A stretch of DNA of 64,000 nt, taken from SFFI01 sp964398655 (GTDB lineage: Bacteria > Bacillota > Clostridia > Saccharofermentanales > DTU023). Both the position numbers and the translations under genes were made by a program. The stretch spans positions 1-64,000 of the forward strand of contig CAYNNG010000003.1 of NCBI GenBank assembly GCA_964398655.1, given 5' to 3'. The notes below the pieces were generated by a model that saw nothing but the letters and a program-made list of their open reading frames with translations, ran no database searches and was not told where the DNA came from. Every line of letters starts with the position of its first letter. Position 1 is the stretch's first letter. Positions 1-9,092 of the stretch are shown here, one piece after another.

Positions 1-1430
1 GCGGCTGCCGAAGGAACAGAGGAGCCACCGGCGCCACCGGCGCTGGCCAAGGCTGCCTCTTCTTGAGGATCGTGGAAAACTTTGCGCTTGTGGTAAATGA
101 AGGTGACGAGCACAAAGCGGGCAAAGATATCTACGAGTATGACTAGCCAGAGGTATTCAATCTTGGCGTGGTCCCAGCTGGCTACCCAGAGGGAGAGGGG
201 AACCCGGATCAGCCAAATGCCGCCAAGGGAGGTTAGCATGGGCAAACGGGCCATACCGGTGGATTTGAGGCAACCCAGGTAAATTTGATGCAGGGTGTTA
301 AAGGGTAACACAATGCCCATGAGCCGGAGGTAAACCGAGGCCAGATCAATGACATCGGCGTGTCCGGAAAGGAGGCTCAGCAGGGGCTTGGGGAAGACGA
401 GGAGCAGAACCATGCCCAGGGCGACAATGGCTCCGGCGGTTTTGATAATTTCCGTGATGTAGCGCTGCCCCAGTTTGTTGTCCTGGGCGCCCAAGGCCCG
501 GCCGCACAAGGTTACGGTTACAATTCCGAAGGAGGCGGCGGGCATGTTGGCAATGCTTTCAGCTTGAATACCGATCTGGTTAGCGGCATAGGCCAGCTCG
601 CCAAAGCTCAGCATGAGGCCGCCGATGATAATGGCGCCCAGCTGCCAGAAGACGTTTTCCAAAGAGGTAGGCAGGCCTACGGATACCACGTCCCACATGA
701 GCTGAGGATCGGGCTTGAAGTAATGCCGGTCGATCTTTTTCTTGTAGGCCAGAACTTTGCCCTTGGAGAAGAGGGAGTAGAGGCAGAACATGGCTGTGAC
801 AAATTGGCCGATTAAGAGGCCAAAAGCAGAACCGGTGATGCCCAAGGGCTGGCCAAACCAGCCAAAGATGAGGGGGGCGGCGGAGGCTACGAAGACCAGG
901 TTGATGACGAAGGAAAAGGTCATGGGAGTCTTGGTATCGCCAATACCCTGCAAGACACCGGTGGAGCCGTGAATTATACCTTGGAAGGCTAGGCCTGCTG
1001 CGGCAATGCGCAAATAATTCGCAGCCAGACGGCCGAGGGCGGGGTCTGGCTTAAAGAGACTAACCAAAAAGTCGGCAGAGAAGAACATGATCAGGCCGCA
1101 GGCCAGACCGAGGGAGAAGAGGAGGAGGATGGTTTGATAGCCCAGGCGGCGGATTTTCTCCTGGTCACCTGCTCCATAGGCTTGAGAAACCCGGATAGTG
1201 GCCCCAATACCCAGGCCCTTGAGCAGCCACCAAAAGACCCCGTTGATAATCGCGCCCATACCGTTGGCGGCCACGTGGGTGATGGCATTCAGGCCCACGC
1301 CGTCGATGCGGCCTAAGAGGGCCAGCGACAAAATATTCCCAGACAAGGAGAAAATACTCTCCAAGACAATGGGGACGGCTAACCAGCGTATCTCGCGCCG
1401 GATTTCCTGGGGTGAATACTTATCCTGCAT
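1..1430 (-). CDS. MATE family multidrug/cation efflux transporter (3' end cut by window)
   Basis: About 476 residues are visible, without a stop. The translation is a multi-pass membrane protein in two homologous halves, as in the MATE (NorM/DinF) family, which exports drugs or metabolites in exchange for Na+ or H+. The start region (MQDKYSPQEIRREIRWLAVP) and the internal GSTGVLQGIGDTKTPM segment, typical after TM4-5, support the family. I chose the ATG at 1430-1428 because a GAGG lies 9 bases upstream; an in-frame ATG at 1511 has no ribosome site. The visible end is Ala/Gly-rich and runs off the window at base 1. Substrate unknown. The gene is followed on the same strand by nothing visible; upstream lies the foldase gene, separated by a terminator. 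Confidence 0.9.
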   Translation of the reverse strand, partial: MQDKYSPQEIRREIRWLAVPIVLESIFSLSGNILSLALLGRIDGVGLNAITHVAANGMGAIINGVFWWLLKGLGIGATIRVSQAYGAGDQEKIRRLGYQTILLLFSLGLACGLIMFFSADFLVSLFKPDPALGRLAANYLRIAAAGLAFQGIIHGSTGVLQGIGDTKTPMTFSFVINLVFVASAAPLIFGWFGQPLGITGSAFGLLIGQFVTAMFCLYSLFSKGKVLAYKKKIDRHYFKPDPQLMWDVVSVGLPTSLENVFWQLGAIIIGGLMLSFGELAYAANQIGIQAESIANMPAASFGIVTVTLCGRALGAQDNKLGQRYITEIIKTAGAIVALGMVLLLVFPKPLLSLLSGHADVIDLASVYLRLMGIVLPFNTLHQIYLGCLKSTGMARLPMLTSLGGIWLIRVPLSLWVASWDHAKIEYLWLVILVDIFARFVLVTFIYHKRKVFHDPQEEAALASAGGAGGSSVPSAA

Positions 1431-1547
1431 CTTCCTTAACCTCAAGCTCGCCGCACCTTTGACCACAGAGGCGCTGACCTGCAAGCTATGTGCTTTTTCA
1501 AGCCATATCATAGCCTAAATCAAGGCCAAGTTCACTCTTTAAACATG

Positions 1548-1575
1548 AAAAAACAGCACCCTATAAAGGGTGCTG
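1548..1575 (-). terminator. Intrinsic terminator of the foldase gene
   Basis: A perfect 8-bp stem (CAGCACCC / GGGTGCTG, 1554-1561 and 1568-1575) has a 6-base loop. It is followed on the minus strand by a run of six T (1553-1548). It lies 32 bases past the stop of the foldase gene. Confidence 0.9.
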
Positions 1576-1607
1576 AAAATTTTAGGCAAACTAGGGATTA
1601 GCTAGTG

Positions 1608-3341
1608 CTACTTTTGGGTTTCTTGCTCGGAGTTTTCCTCGGCAGATGGGGTCTCGGTGGAAGCTTCCTCAGATACTTCTTCGGCTTCGGATGTGCCGGG
1701 TTCCTCGGCCTCAGGCGTGCTGGAGGATTCGGCCTCGGGCACACTAGCTTCTTCGGTGGCCATGGCCTCGGGTGCGCTAGCTTCTTCGCCGCTTACCGGG
1801 ATAGCCAGAGGCATAATGAGCTCGCGGCCATCGTTAATATATTCAAAGGAGCTCTCGGCCTTCAGCTGGTCGAGCATCGCGGATTGGCGGGCTGCCCGCA
1901 GGGTGCTGTCCGCGGCGCGGTACCAGTTGGCATCGCGGAGGCCCTTGAAGTAAATGATATGGTAGCCCGCATAGCCGGCTTCTTCTTGAGAGACATGGAC
2001 CAGGCCGATCTGTCCTACCTGGGTGGCAGGGTTCAGGCAGAAATCCTCATAAGGTTTGACGAAGCTGCCGGGCGCGACATCTTCATAGAGGCCGCCATTT
2101 TTGTTAGAGCCGGGGTCTTGAGAATACTTGCCTGCCAGTTCGGCAAAGAAGTCTTCATCAATATTGCCCTTCAGACCTTCCACCAGGGCGTTAACGGTGG
2201 CAGTAGCCACGTTATAGTCCAGGTCGGTATCCCCCGCTTGCTTAATCAGGATGTGGCGGGAATCAAAGTTCTGGGTCTCATCGCGATAGCGGGAGAGGAA
2301 GAGCAGGGCGGACTGGGATTTTGCCCCTTGAACCAGGGTCGTATCGCCAGCTTGGCGGGCGGGGTCATAGAGCCAATCTGCGGAAGCAGGGATCATATTC
2401 TGCTTGGCGACGCCCTTTTGCAGGCTGTTAGCGATGAGGGACTCTTGGCCCTTCTCGTCCTTGCCGCTATAGGGAGCTAACTTCTCAGCAAAATCATCTT
2501 CAGTGAGCTCGGGCAGAAGCTCTTGCACAGCGGCTAGGTCATCTTCGGAAATCTCGGCATCTAACTGGATCAGGAGGAAGTCTACCAGGTCATAGTTAGC
2601 GGTGTTGGCTTCATATTCTGCCTGAATTTCCTCGTCACTGATTTCGTAAGAATTGTAGAGGTCTTCCAGGTAGATAGACTGCAGTAGGTCTTTTTCTACT
2701 AAGGGACGAAGCTTATCTGCGGTGGCGCCGGGGCCAAAGAACTGCTCTAGCAGTTGGTCTGGGCTCAGGCCATTCTGGGCGGCGTTTTGGGCGAAACTGG
2801 CAAAGAATTTGTCCACCAGGGCCAGGTCGTCCTCGCCCAGTTCGACACCCTCAGCCTGCGCTTTTTTCACAACCTTGGCTTTAAGCGACAGCTCCTCTTG
2901 CAGGAGGTCCAGGATCATATCGCGCAGGGGGACATCCTCACCCTCACCATTAGGCACAGGGGAATTCAGAATGCTGGAGGCCTGGGGCACAAAAGCCGGG
3001 GTTTGGGTCAGCTGCTGGAAGAGCAGGCCGGCGTGGAAATTCATTTCCAGGAGGGAGATGCTGGTGTCGCCATTAATTTTGGCTACCATGGTTTTTTCGG
3101 GAGGAGGCAGCAGGTCGTCAGCTTCTTCCGTCGAGTCTTCAGCTGCTTCGGGGTCTGAGGGCTCGGCCTCAGCAGGCTCAGCCTTTTCCTCTTCAGCTGC
3201 CGTGTCTTCCGCCGGAGCCTCGGTAGCATCCGCGGCCTGGCTTTCTTCTTCTGCCTGTAGGCTAAAGCCTAAGTTGGGCAGGAGGAGGGCCAAACTCAAA
3301 AGGGCAATTAATAAAAGATTAAGAAATTTCGCTTTTTTCAT
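1608..3341 (-). CDS. Secreted PrsA/SurA-like parvulin peptidyl-prolyl isomerase
   Basis: 577 residues. An N-terminal signal peptide (hydrophobic to about residue 29) ends at SLQA without a lipobox Cys, so the product is predicted to be secreted or wall-associated, unlike the lipoprotein PrsA of Bacillus. A SurA/trigger-factor-like helical region (about 85-350) precedes one parvulin (PpiC) domain at roughly 360-475, with the family markers DSRHILI, YSQDPGSNKNGG and YHIIYF. It should help fold exported proteins. Both ends (about 30-80 and 510-577) are low-complexity Glu/Ala/Ser/Thr tails with imperfect EAEE/EASE repeats. Start at ATG 3341. Monocistronic, bounded by terminators on both sides. 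Confidence 0.88.
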   Translation of the reverse strand: MKKAKFLNLLLIALLSLALLLPNLGFSLQAEEESQAADATEAPAEDTAAEEEKAEPAEAEPSDPEAAEDSTEEADDLLPPPEKTMVAKINGDTSISLLEMNFHAGLLFQQLTQTPAFVPQASSILNSPVPNGEGEDVPLRDMILDLLQEELSLKAKVVKKAQAEGVELGEDDLALVDKFFASFAQNAAQNGLSPDQLLEQFFGPGATADKLRPLVEKDLLQSIYLEDLYNSYEISDEEIQAEYEANTANYDLVDFLLIQLDAEISEDDLAAVQELLPELTEDDFAEKLAPYSGKDEKGQESLIANSLQKGVAKQNMIPASADWLYDPARQAGDTTLVQGAKSQSALLFLSRYRDETQNFDSRHILIKQAGDTDLDYNVATATVNALVEGLKGNIDEDFFAELAGKYSQDPGSNKNGGLYEDVAPGSFVKPYEDFCLNPATQVGQIGLVHVSQEEAGYAGYHIIYFKGLRDANWYRAADSTLRAARQSAMLDQLKAESSFEYINDGRELIMPLAIPVSGEEASAPEAMATEEASVPEAESSSTPEAEEPGTSEAEEVSEEASTETPSAEENSEQETQK

Positions 3342-3401
3342 AGTAACTCCAATCTGGGTGACCAGTTTTGGTTATAGGCCATCACACTTATAGCATAACA
3401 A

Positions 3402-3430
3402 AAGGTCGGCTAGTTGAGCTAACCGACCTT
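3402..3430 (-). terminator. Terminator of tdh (possibly bidirectional)
   Basis: The stem AAGGTCGG (3402-3409) / CCGACCTT (3423-3430) is extended by TAG/CTA after one mismatch. T-rich tracts follow on both strands (TTTTGTTATG on minus, ATTTTGTTTTT on plus). It lies between tdh and the downstream foldase gene. Confidence 0.75.
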
Positions 3431-3569
3431 ATTTTGTTTTTATTAGTTACCTGAAACTCAGACTGAATTCCTGTATGAAGTCCTGTCTGTAGTCATAGCC
3501 TGAAGTCACAGCCTGAAGCCCAGCCGGGGGCCAGGCCCAGAACAGGACATAGGGGCCAGTAAAAGTGGA

Positions 3570-4523
3570 CTAGATACCTTTTTCCTTGAGTTTTTCCAGC
3601 ATGTCGGTGACCATAGCGGCCATGTCGTACTCCGGAGCCCAGCCCCATTCTGCGCGGGCGCAGGAGTCGTCCAGGCTGTTGGGCCAAGAATCCGCGATCG
3701 CCTGACGTACGGGGTCTACATCATAAGTAAGGGTGAAATCAGGAATATGTTTCTTGATTTCCGCACCTAACTGCTCAGGCTCAAAGGACATGGCGGTGAC
3801 GTTGAAAGCGTTGCGGTGGACCAGCTTGTCAGGGTCGGCTTCCATGAGCATGGTTACGGCCTTGAGAGCGTCGGGCATATACATCATATCCATGTAGGTG
3901 CCGGCGGCGATAAAGCTGGCATAGGTATGGTGTTTCAGAGCTTCGTAGAAGATGTGAACCGCATAGTCGGTGGTGCCGCCGCCGGGTAGGGCTGCGTAGG
4001 AGATGAGTCCGGGGAAGCGGACGCCCCTAGTGTCCACGCCAAAGCGGGTGTGGTAGTAGTCGCAGAGCAGTTCGCCGGCAACCTTGGTTACCCCGTACAT
4101 GGTAGATGGCCTCTGCAGGGTATCCTGAGGGGTGTGGTCCTTAGGGGTGGAAGCGCCGAAAGAGCCAATGGAAGAGGGAGTGAAAACCTGGAGCTGCTTT
4201 TCCCGTGCTACCTCGAGGACGTTAAAGAGCCCGCCCATGTTGATGTTGTAGGCCAGGGTGGGTTTCTGCTCACCCACGGCGGAGAGGATGGCTGCCAGGT
4301 GCAGGACGGTATCCACCTTGTACTTGTCTACTACTTCGGCGATAGCCTTAGGATCGGTGACGTCTAAGATTTCAAAAGGGCCGGATTCGATTACTTCCGG
4401 TACGTCCTTTTTGACGATATCTGAGGCAATAACATTGTCATTGCCGTAGGTCTTGCGCATGTGCATGGTTAACTCTGTGCCAATTTGGCCCAGGCAGCCA
4501 GTTAACAGAATTTTCTTACTCAT
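3570..4523 (-). CDS. tdh: L-threonine 3-dehydrogenase, SDR/epimerase type
   Basis: 317 residues, the usual length for the short-chain (extended SDR) threonine dehydrogenase, which oxidises L-threonine to 2-amino-3-ketobutyrate using NAD+. The N-terminal Rossmann motif GCLGQIG, the PSSIGSFG strand and the catalytic YGVTK (YxxxK) are present. The block GLISYAALPGGGTTDYAVHI is highly characteristic of this TDH subgroup rather than of sugar epimerases. No glycine C-acetyltransferase (kbl) neighbour is visible, so the aminoketone may be handled by genes outside the window. Start ATG 4523 follows an AGGAGATG site. A generic UDP-sugar epimerase is the less likely alternative. Confidence 0.88.
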   Translation of the reverse strand: MSKKILLTGCLGQIGTELTMHMRKTYGNDNVIASDIVKKDVPEVIESGPFEILDVTDPKAIAEVVDKYKVDTVLHLAAILSAVGEQKPTLAYNINMGGLFNVLEVAREKQLQVFTPSSIGSFGASTPKDHTPQDTLQRPSTMYGVTKVAGELLCDYYHTRFGVDTRGVRFPGLISYAALPGGGTTDYAVHIFYEALKHHTYASFIAAGTYMDMMYMPDALKAVTMLMEADPDKLVHRNAFNVTAMSFEPEQLGAEIKKHIPDFTLTYDVDPVRQAIADSWPNSLDDSCARAEWGWAPEYDMAAMVTDMLEKLKEKGI

Positions 4524-4774
4524 AGTTCATCTCCTAATTCATACTTGCTCTCGGGCAAAATACCAGGCGGCTGGCATGGCCCTTATCTCGTCTAAATATA
4601 ACACAATGACCGCAAGTGTTGACCATTTTTCGGCTTAACGTCCAAGCCCGTGTATAACCCGTGTATAATAAGCATTATCTAGTAAACAGCTGGTACATGA
4701 GCTAAACTTAGGTCTACACAAAATAGGCTGAAGCAGAGGATGTTTGACGCACCGGCCAAGAAAGGAACCAAGAT

Positions 4775-5554
4775 ATGAAGACCAAACCCGCACGGAAAAT
4801 TGTGGCCAGTATAACGGTAGTCATTCTCTTGGCTATGCAGATTTTTGGCCTTTCCGGTTTACTAATTCCTTACTCTACGGAAGAGGTAAATATTCGCTTC
4901 AACACCCTGATTTTCCCCCTAACCTTCAACCTGATTTTCACCTTTCTCTTGGATTTTTTAGTCATGCTGTACTTGCTTTACAGTTTTGATTTTATCGGCA
5001 GCAAGAAAACGGAGTTTAGCCGCCAGTACATAGAAGTGGCCGATGTGGGGGTTATCCTTATCTGCTTAATCCATGCCGTGGACGTCTATATCTGGCACTA
5101 TGGCCTCTTTGGCGTAAATGTAGTACTGCGGGCCTTAATCATGCTCATTCTCCTGCGGGTGAGTATGGCTTATTTTGGCAGCCGGAGGAAATTTTTCCTG
5201 CCACAGCTGCCCTTTGATGTCTACCTGGGTTACATGAATTACCTCCTGCTGACTGCCCTGGGTACGGCCTTTGAAGCCAGCAGCAAGGAATGGGGCCTGT
5301 TTACCAGCAACGCCAGAGCAGTCCTGCTTATCTTGGCTTTAACTATTTCAGCCATGATTATTGGCTTAAAATTCTTAAATATTTTTTCGCTTTTCACCGT
5401 TTTGCTCTGTGAAGGAGCGGTCGCGGCCATTCATCTGGGCCCTCCGCCGGCGTACGATGGACGCTTTCCAGAGATCTATATTGCCTGCATCCTAAGTATG
5501 GCCGCCCTCGTAGCCGCCATTATCGTGGCGGCGATTAAGCGGCGCCGGTCTTAA
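4775..5554 (+). CDS. Multi-pass membrane protein of unknown function
   Basis: 259 residues with about seven or eight hydrophobic segments and short loops. It begins with a basic MKTKPARK stretch and ends in a basic KRRRS tail, so the C-terminus is probably cytoplasmic. I do not recognise a family motif. Start ATG 4775 has AGGAACC about 10 bases upstream. It stands about 110 bases ahead of the sortase gene on the same strand, so it may be co-transcribed with the surface-protein module, but nothing in the sequence ties it to that function. A TATAAT-like box lies at 4664-4669, preceded by a direct repeat of CCCGTGTATA. Confidence 0.75.
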   Translation: MKTKPARKIVASITVVILLAMQIFGLSGLLIPYSTEEVNIRFNTLIFPLTFNLIFTFLLDFLVMLYLLYSFDFIGSKKTEFSRQYIEVADVGVILICLIHAVDVYIWHYGLFGVNVVLRALIMLILLRVSMAYFGSRRKFFLPQLPFDVYLGYMNYLLLTALGTAFEASSKEWGLFTSNARAVLLILALTISAMIIGLKFLNIFSLFTVLLCEGAVAAIHLGPPPAYDGRFPEIYIACILSMAALVAAIIVAAIKRRRS

Positions 5555-5664
5555 GACGAATATGTTAAAATGAAAGCTGTCTAGGCGTGAGAGTGTTGTA
5601 CTCTCCGTAGCATAAACTTAGATAGCAAAGGATGGGCAGGAAACTGCCTTTTGCGGTGATACAT

Positions 5665-6780
5665 ATGAATAACAACGATTATCGTCCCAGCCGTCCAGCT
5701 CAAGCGGGCCGACCCCAAAGACCTCGTCCTCAGGCTGGCCAAGCTCCTCAAGGTCCCGGCCCCAGAAGACCCCAAGCGGGTCCTGGCCCTCGCAGACCGC
5801 AGGCTGGCCCTGCGCCCCGGAGGCCTCAAGGTCCCCTGGGACCAGCTGGCTCAGGTCCTCGTCCTTCTGGCCCGAGACCCAACCAGCGTCCGGAGAAAAT
5901 GCAGACCAGACCCCTGGAACCCTATCCCGGCTACAGTCCGGAAGGCGGCCAGGCTCCAGCTCCTGCCAGACGTGCCAAACAACAAAAATCCAAGGCTCTG
6001 CCCATCGTTCTGAGCTTAATTTTAGTCGTAGCCTTAGGCCTGGGTGCCTTTGTCCTCCTGCGCGGCAGCTTGGGCGGCAATTCAGTCGCGGCCCTGGAAG
6101 CCCGGGAACGTACCAACTCTTACCGCTTGGCCGGTAATGAAGCCCAATCTTCTATTCTTTCGGCCCACTTGGCCTTAGCCCGTCTTTCCGAGGCTACAGC
6201 CGGCCAGGATGCCATTGCTTTTACGAAAATTCCGGAGAACCCCGTCCAGTTTATCGATAACGACGAGGACTTTGACTTTGAACCCCGTCAGGCTTACGAC
6301 ACCATGGGTCGCTTGGTCATTCCCTCAATTGGCGTGTCCGCCCCTATGTCCAGAGACGGCAGCCAGGAGCCCAACCTCTATTGGGGCACCGGTATCGTAC
6401 CCTTTATGCCTCAACCGGGTGAGGATGGCATGAGCGTCATCTTGGGCCACCGGGTCTTGAACAAGACCACCGGCCTGCTCTACCTGGATGAAATGCAGAA
6501 TGATGACCCCTTCTACATTGATGATTTCTCCACTGGTACGCGATACCACTATAATGTGCGGATCGTCGACAACGTTACGGAAGAAGATTACTTTGAGCGC
6601 TTTAATCCAGACGGACCATCTGGCATGAAGCAATCTACCATGCTGGTCGTTTGTGAGCCCTTCATCTACAACGTGTCTGAGCGCCGTATCTTGGTCTATG
6701 GCGAGTTAACCTCGACCTCTGAAGTCCCGGAGGACGATCCCTACTACCAACGTTATCTGGAAGAAAACGGCCTCGAATAG
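5665..6780 (+). CDS. Sortase with long Pro/Arg-rich N-terminus
   Basis: 371 residues from ATG 5665, chosen because GGTGAT lies four bases upstream; an ATG at 5632 has no spaced ribosome site. The order is a cytoplasmic region of about 115 residues rich in Pro, Arg, Gln and Gly with GPRRPQAG-type repeats, one membrane segment (about 120-140), then a sortase domain at the C-terminal end. Catalytic features are His in VILGHR, Cys in STMLVVCEP (a TLxTC variant) and Arg in SERRILVYG. Sortases join cell-wall sorting signals to peptidoglycan or pili on the outer face. The next gene encodes a CAP-domain protein whose C-terminus resembles a sorting signal. Class D/E-like is my best guess. Confidence 0.88.
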   Translation: MNNNDYRPSRPAQAGRPQRPRPQAGQAPQGPGPRRPQAGPGPRRPQAGPAPRRPQGPLGPAGSGPRPSGPRPNQRPEKMQTRPLEPYPGYSPEGGQAPAPARRAKQQKSKALPIVLSLILVVALGLGAFVLLRGSLGGNSVAALEARERTNSYRLAGNEAQSSILSAHLALARLSEATAGQDAIAFTKIPENPVQFIDNDEDFDFEPRQAYDTMGRLVIPSIGVSAPMSRDGSQEPNLYWGTGIVPFMPQPGEDGMSVILGHRVLNKTTGLLYLDEMQNDDPFYIDDFSTGTRYHYNVRIVDNVTEEDYFERFNPDGPSGMKQSTMLVVCEPFIYNVSERRILVYGELTSTSEVPEDDPYYQRYLEENGLE

Positions 6781-6922
6781 CTTTAAGCAGATGTCGAGTT
6801 TATTAAGTACTCGTCTCAGGATATCTACCTGCAGTCACCAGTTATAGGGTCGGCTGCAGGTTTTAATTTTTTACTTGTGTGTCAGGCCTCTAGGTCTTAA
6901 AGCCTGGTCAGGAGAAACCTGT

Positions 6923-8173
6923 ATGTTACCTAAAGTCAAACACCAGCTGCGCTTCTTCCTCAGTCTGCTCATTTGCCTGCAGCTCTTTTGGGGTCCGGGC
7001 CAGGTGGTTTGGGCGGACCAAGTTAGTGTTTCCGGCTCCTTCAACTACGACGCGGCCCGGCAGATGCTGGACCTGGTCAATCAAACACGGGCGGCAGCGG
7101 GACTGGGCCCGCTGGTCTACGACTATAACCTGGAGGATTATGCCAAGCAGCGGGCGGCAGAATTGACGGTGCTCAACTCCCATGTTCGCCCGGACGGCAC
7201 CAATGTGCCTTACAGTGAAAACTATTCTATTGGCTGGGCCACGGCCGGTGACGCGCAAAATGCCTTTGTCAATTCCTCTTCTCACTATGCCAACATCGTG
7301 GGAGGCTATACCACCATGGCAGGAGCTTGCTTTATTTCGGGCGGCCAGACCTACTGGGTCCAGATCTACAGCAGCAATGCTTCTGGCGGCGCCCCCAATG
7401 GCTATGCCGGCCTGCAGACGGAAACCCGGATTGTCAATGCGCAAGGGGCGGCCGCGGCGGGTCCCCAGTATTCAGACTTGGATGATTCTCTCACCCTGAA
7501 GGTGGGAGCCTATATTAAAGTAAATGCCGGGATCAACGGGCAAATGACCAATGGTACCTGGTCCAGCGACCAGCCTGGAGTCGCGACGGTAGATGGCTCG
7601 GGCACGATTACGGGCGTGAGTCCTGGCGTTTGCCTGGTTACCGGAAACTTTGGCGTGACCGCGGTGAGAATCCAGGTTACGGTAATTACAACCGGCGCGG
7701 CCCCCGTCGCGCCTTCTCCCGCGCCTGCCCCGCCCCCGCCGGCGGCCGATCCCCAGCCGGCGCCTAGCCAGGCTCCGGCTGAAGACCCAGGCCTAGCAGG
7801 AACCCCAGCAGACCCTGTAGACCAGGCTGCGCCAGCTGGAGAGCCTGAAGACTTGCCCGCACAGCCCAAACAGGCAGAGGACAATCCCCCTGCCGCAGAC
7901 ATGGAGTCAGCAGAGACTGAGGCCCAGACCAGTAGGACGACAAAACCGCGGACCACTAGCAGCCCCAGTAAGACCAGGCGCACGGAAGCGGCCAGCTCAC
8001 GCAAGCAGACGGAGCCTAGTCTGAGTGAGGCCGTAACCACCCTGGCCCAAAAAAGTTTCTTGGCTGCCGATAGCCTGCCAGACAGTACGCGGGGTATCTT
8101 AATTGCGGTAAGCATCGTGGGTATCGTGGTAGCTTCCAGCCTCATCGTGCTGGTGGCAAAATCTGGACGCTAA
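6923..8173 (+). CDS. Secreted CAP-domain protein with Big_2-like domain and C-terminal anchor
   Basis: 416 residues from ATG 6923 (AGGAG eight bases upstream). A signal peptide ends near VVWADQ. A CAP/SCP domain (about 35-160) shows MLDLVNQTRAAAGL and a late YWVQIYSS motif. A bacterial Ig-like (Big_2) domain follows (about 180-255: WSSDQPGVATVDGSGTITGV). Then comes a Pro/Ala/Glu-rich linker, a Thr/Ser/Arg stretch, and LPDST followed by a hydrophobic segment and a short basic tail (KSGR). This architecture suggests a wall-anchored surface protein. The motif departs from LPxTG, so covalent anchoring is an inference from the adjacent sortase. The biochemical role of the CAP domain is not predictable. 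Confidence 0.85.
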   Translation: MLPKVKHQLRFFLSLLICLQLFWGPGQVVWADQVSVSGSFNYDAARQMLDLVNQTRAAAGLGPLVYDYNLEDYAKQRAAELTVLNSHVRPDGTNVPYSENYSIGWATAGDAQNAFVNSSSHYANIVGGYTTMAGACFISGGQTYWVQIYSSNASGGAPNGYAGLQTETRIVNAQGAAAAGPQYSDLDDSLTLKVGAYIKVNAGINGQMTNGTWSSDQPGVATVDGSGTITGVSPGVCLVTGNFGVTAVRIQVTVITTGAAPVAPSPAPAPPPPAADPQPAPSQAPAEDPGLAGTPADPVDQAAPAGEPEDLPAQPKQAEDNPPAADMESAETEAQTSRTTKPRTTSSPSKTRRTEAASSRKQTEPSLSEAVTTLAQKSFLAADSLPDSTRGILIAVSIVGIVVASSLIVLVAKSGR

Positions 8174-8262
8174 TCTTATCTAGGCTGGCGTCCTAGCACT
8201 AAGACAAGCAGCGTTAAGCCCAGCATTTAATAAGCTAAGCATTTAATTTAATTGCCTAAAGT

Positions 8263-8290
8263 AAAAACCCCGCAGGCCTGCGGGGTTTTT
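8263..8290. terminator. Bidirectional intrinsic terminator
   Basis: A 28-bp perfect palindrome (AAAAACCCCGCAGG and its complement) ends in five T on either strand. It follows the CAP gene. Part of it is repeated after the scaffold gap. Confidence 0.85.
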
Positions 8291-8483
8291 AACTTCTAGC
8301 TTTTCAAGAGCACTCGAGTTTAGCTAAANNNNNNNNNNNNNNNNNNNNNNNNNNNNNNNNNNNNNNNNNNNNNNNNNNNNNNNNNNNNNNNNNNNNNNNN
8401 NNNNNNNNNNNNNNNNNNNNNNNNNNNNAGGCCTGCGGGGTTTTTAACTTCTAGCTTTTCAAGAGCACTCGAGTTTAGCTAAA
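8274..8483. other. Scaffold gap (100 N) flanked by a 55-bp identical duplication
   Basis: Bases 8274-8328 are identical to 8429-8483, on either side of 100 N (8329-8428). Identical contig ends indicate that the two contigs overlap and the gap is artificial. The rest of the 8174-8508 interval holds only the terminator palindrome and a second palindrome at 8465-8492. Confidence 0.85.
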
Positions 8484-8492
8484 CTCGAGTGC
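8465..8492. repeat. 28-bp perfect palindrome at the contig break
   Basis: The arm GCACTCGAGTTTAG (8465-8478) is followed directly by its exact complement (8479-8492). The pre-gap contig ends inside this palindrome, which probably caused the assembly break. It lacks a T-run, so it is not a classic terminator. Confidence 0.85.
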
Positions 8493-8508
8493 ATGTGGCA
8501 GGGTAAGC

Positions 8509-8838
8509 TTAGTCGACCACGGTAATTCTGGGTTCGGTAATTTCGTAGCCGAAGCTGCCGGTTTCGTCCATGAGAACCTCATTGATGTAGTCCACAACTA
8601 GGTCCAGCATGAGGCCTTGCAGCATAACTTGGGGCTTGCCTTCAAACATGGTGTAACCATCACCGCCCACGGCGATAAAGTCGTTGGTCGCGAGCTTATA
8701 GGTGGCCTCTGGGTCAATGGGCTCGCCGGCGACTAAGAGGTTCTCGACCTTATAGGCTTCTCCATCTTTATGGAGCTCGTAAGACATACCAGCGACGTGG
8801 GGGAATTTACCGGCAGTGGCGGGATAGGCAGAGGTATA
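8509..8838 (-). pseudogene. C-terminal remnant of a secreted 5'-nucleotidase
   Basis: The open frame begins after a TAA (8841-8839) and reads about 110 codons, starting in mid-domain: a GKFPHVAGMSYEL stretch and then NDFIAVGGDGYTMF, the signature of the 5'-nucleotidase C-terminal (substrate-binding) domain. The metallophosphatase domain, signal peptide and roughly 350 or more residues expected of the UshA/YfkN family are absent, and no upstream frame supplies them. An ATG at 8787 gives a 92-residue ORF but is unlikely to be functional. I read it as a degraded gene. The adjacent gap and palindromes could hide a rearrangement. Confidence 0.75.
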
Positions 8839-9092
8839 TTATATCTATATTATAGCCAGTTAAATCTTGAGGCGGGCTAGAGATAGGCAAATTGTGTGTA
8901 AATTCCTTGACCTCCGGATTTACAGCCGGAAAGCTTACAGCAAAACCCGGTGGACTTCCTCTGCCAGTAACATGCCTGCAAGTCAACTGTATTCTTGCCT
9001 TCACAGGTTATTCACAGCTTCCCCCTATACTTATAACTTGAGCAGGTCTACGGCAGCTGCCCCAAAAATATCTGAACTAGGAGCCATGAAGC

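Noticed and set aside
1605..2480. Long plus-strand ORF opposite the foldase gene
   Set aside because: It is an antisense shadow of a well supported gene with signal peptide and parvulin motifs.
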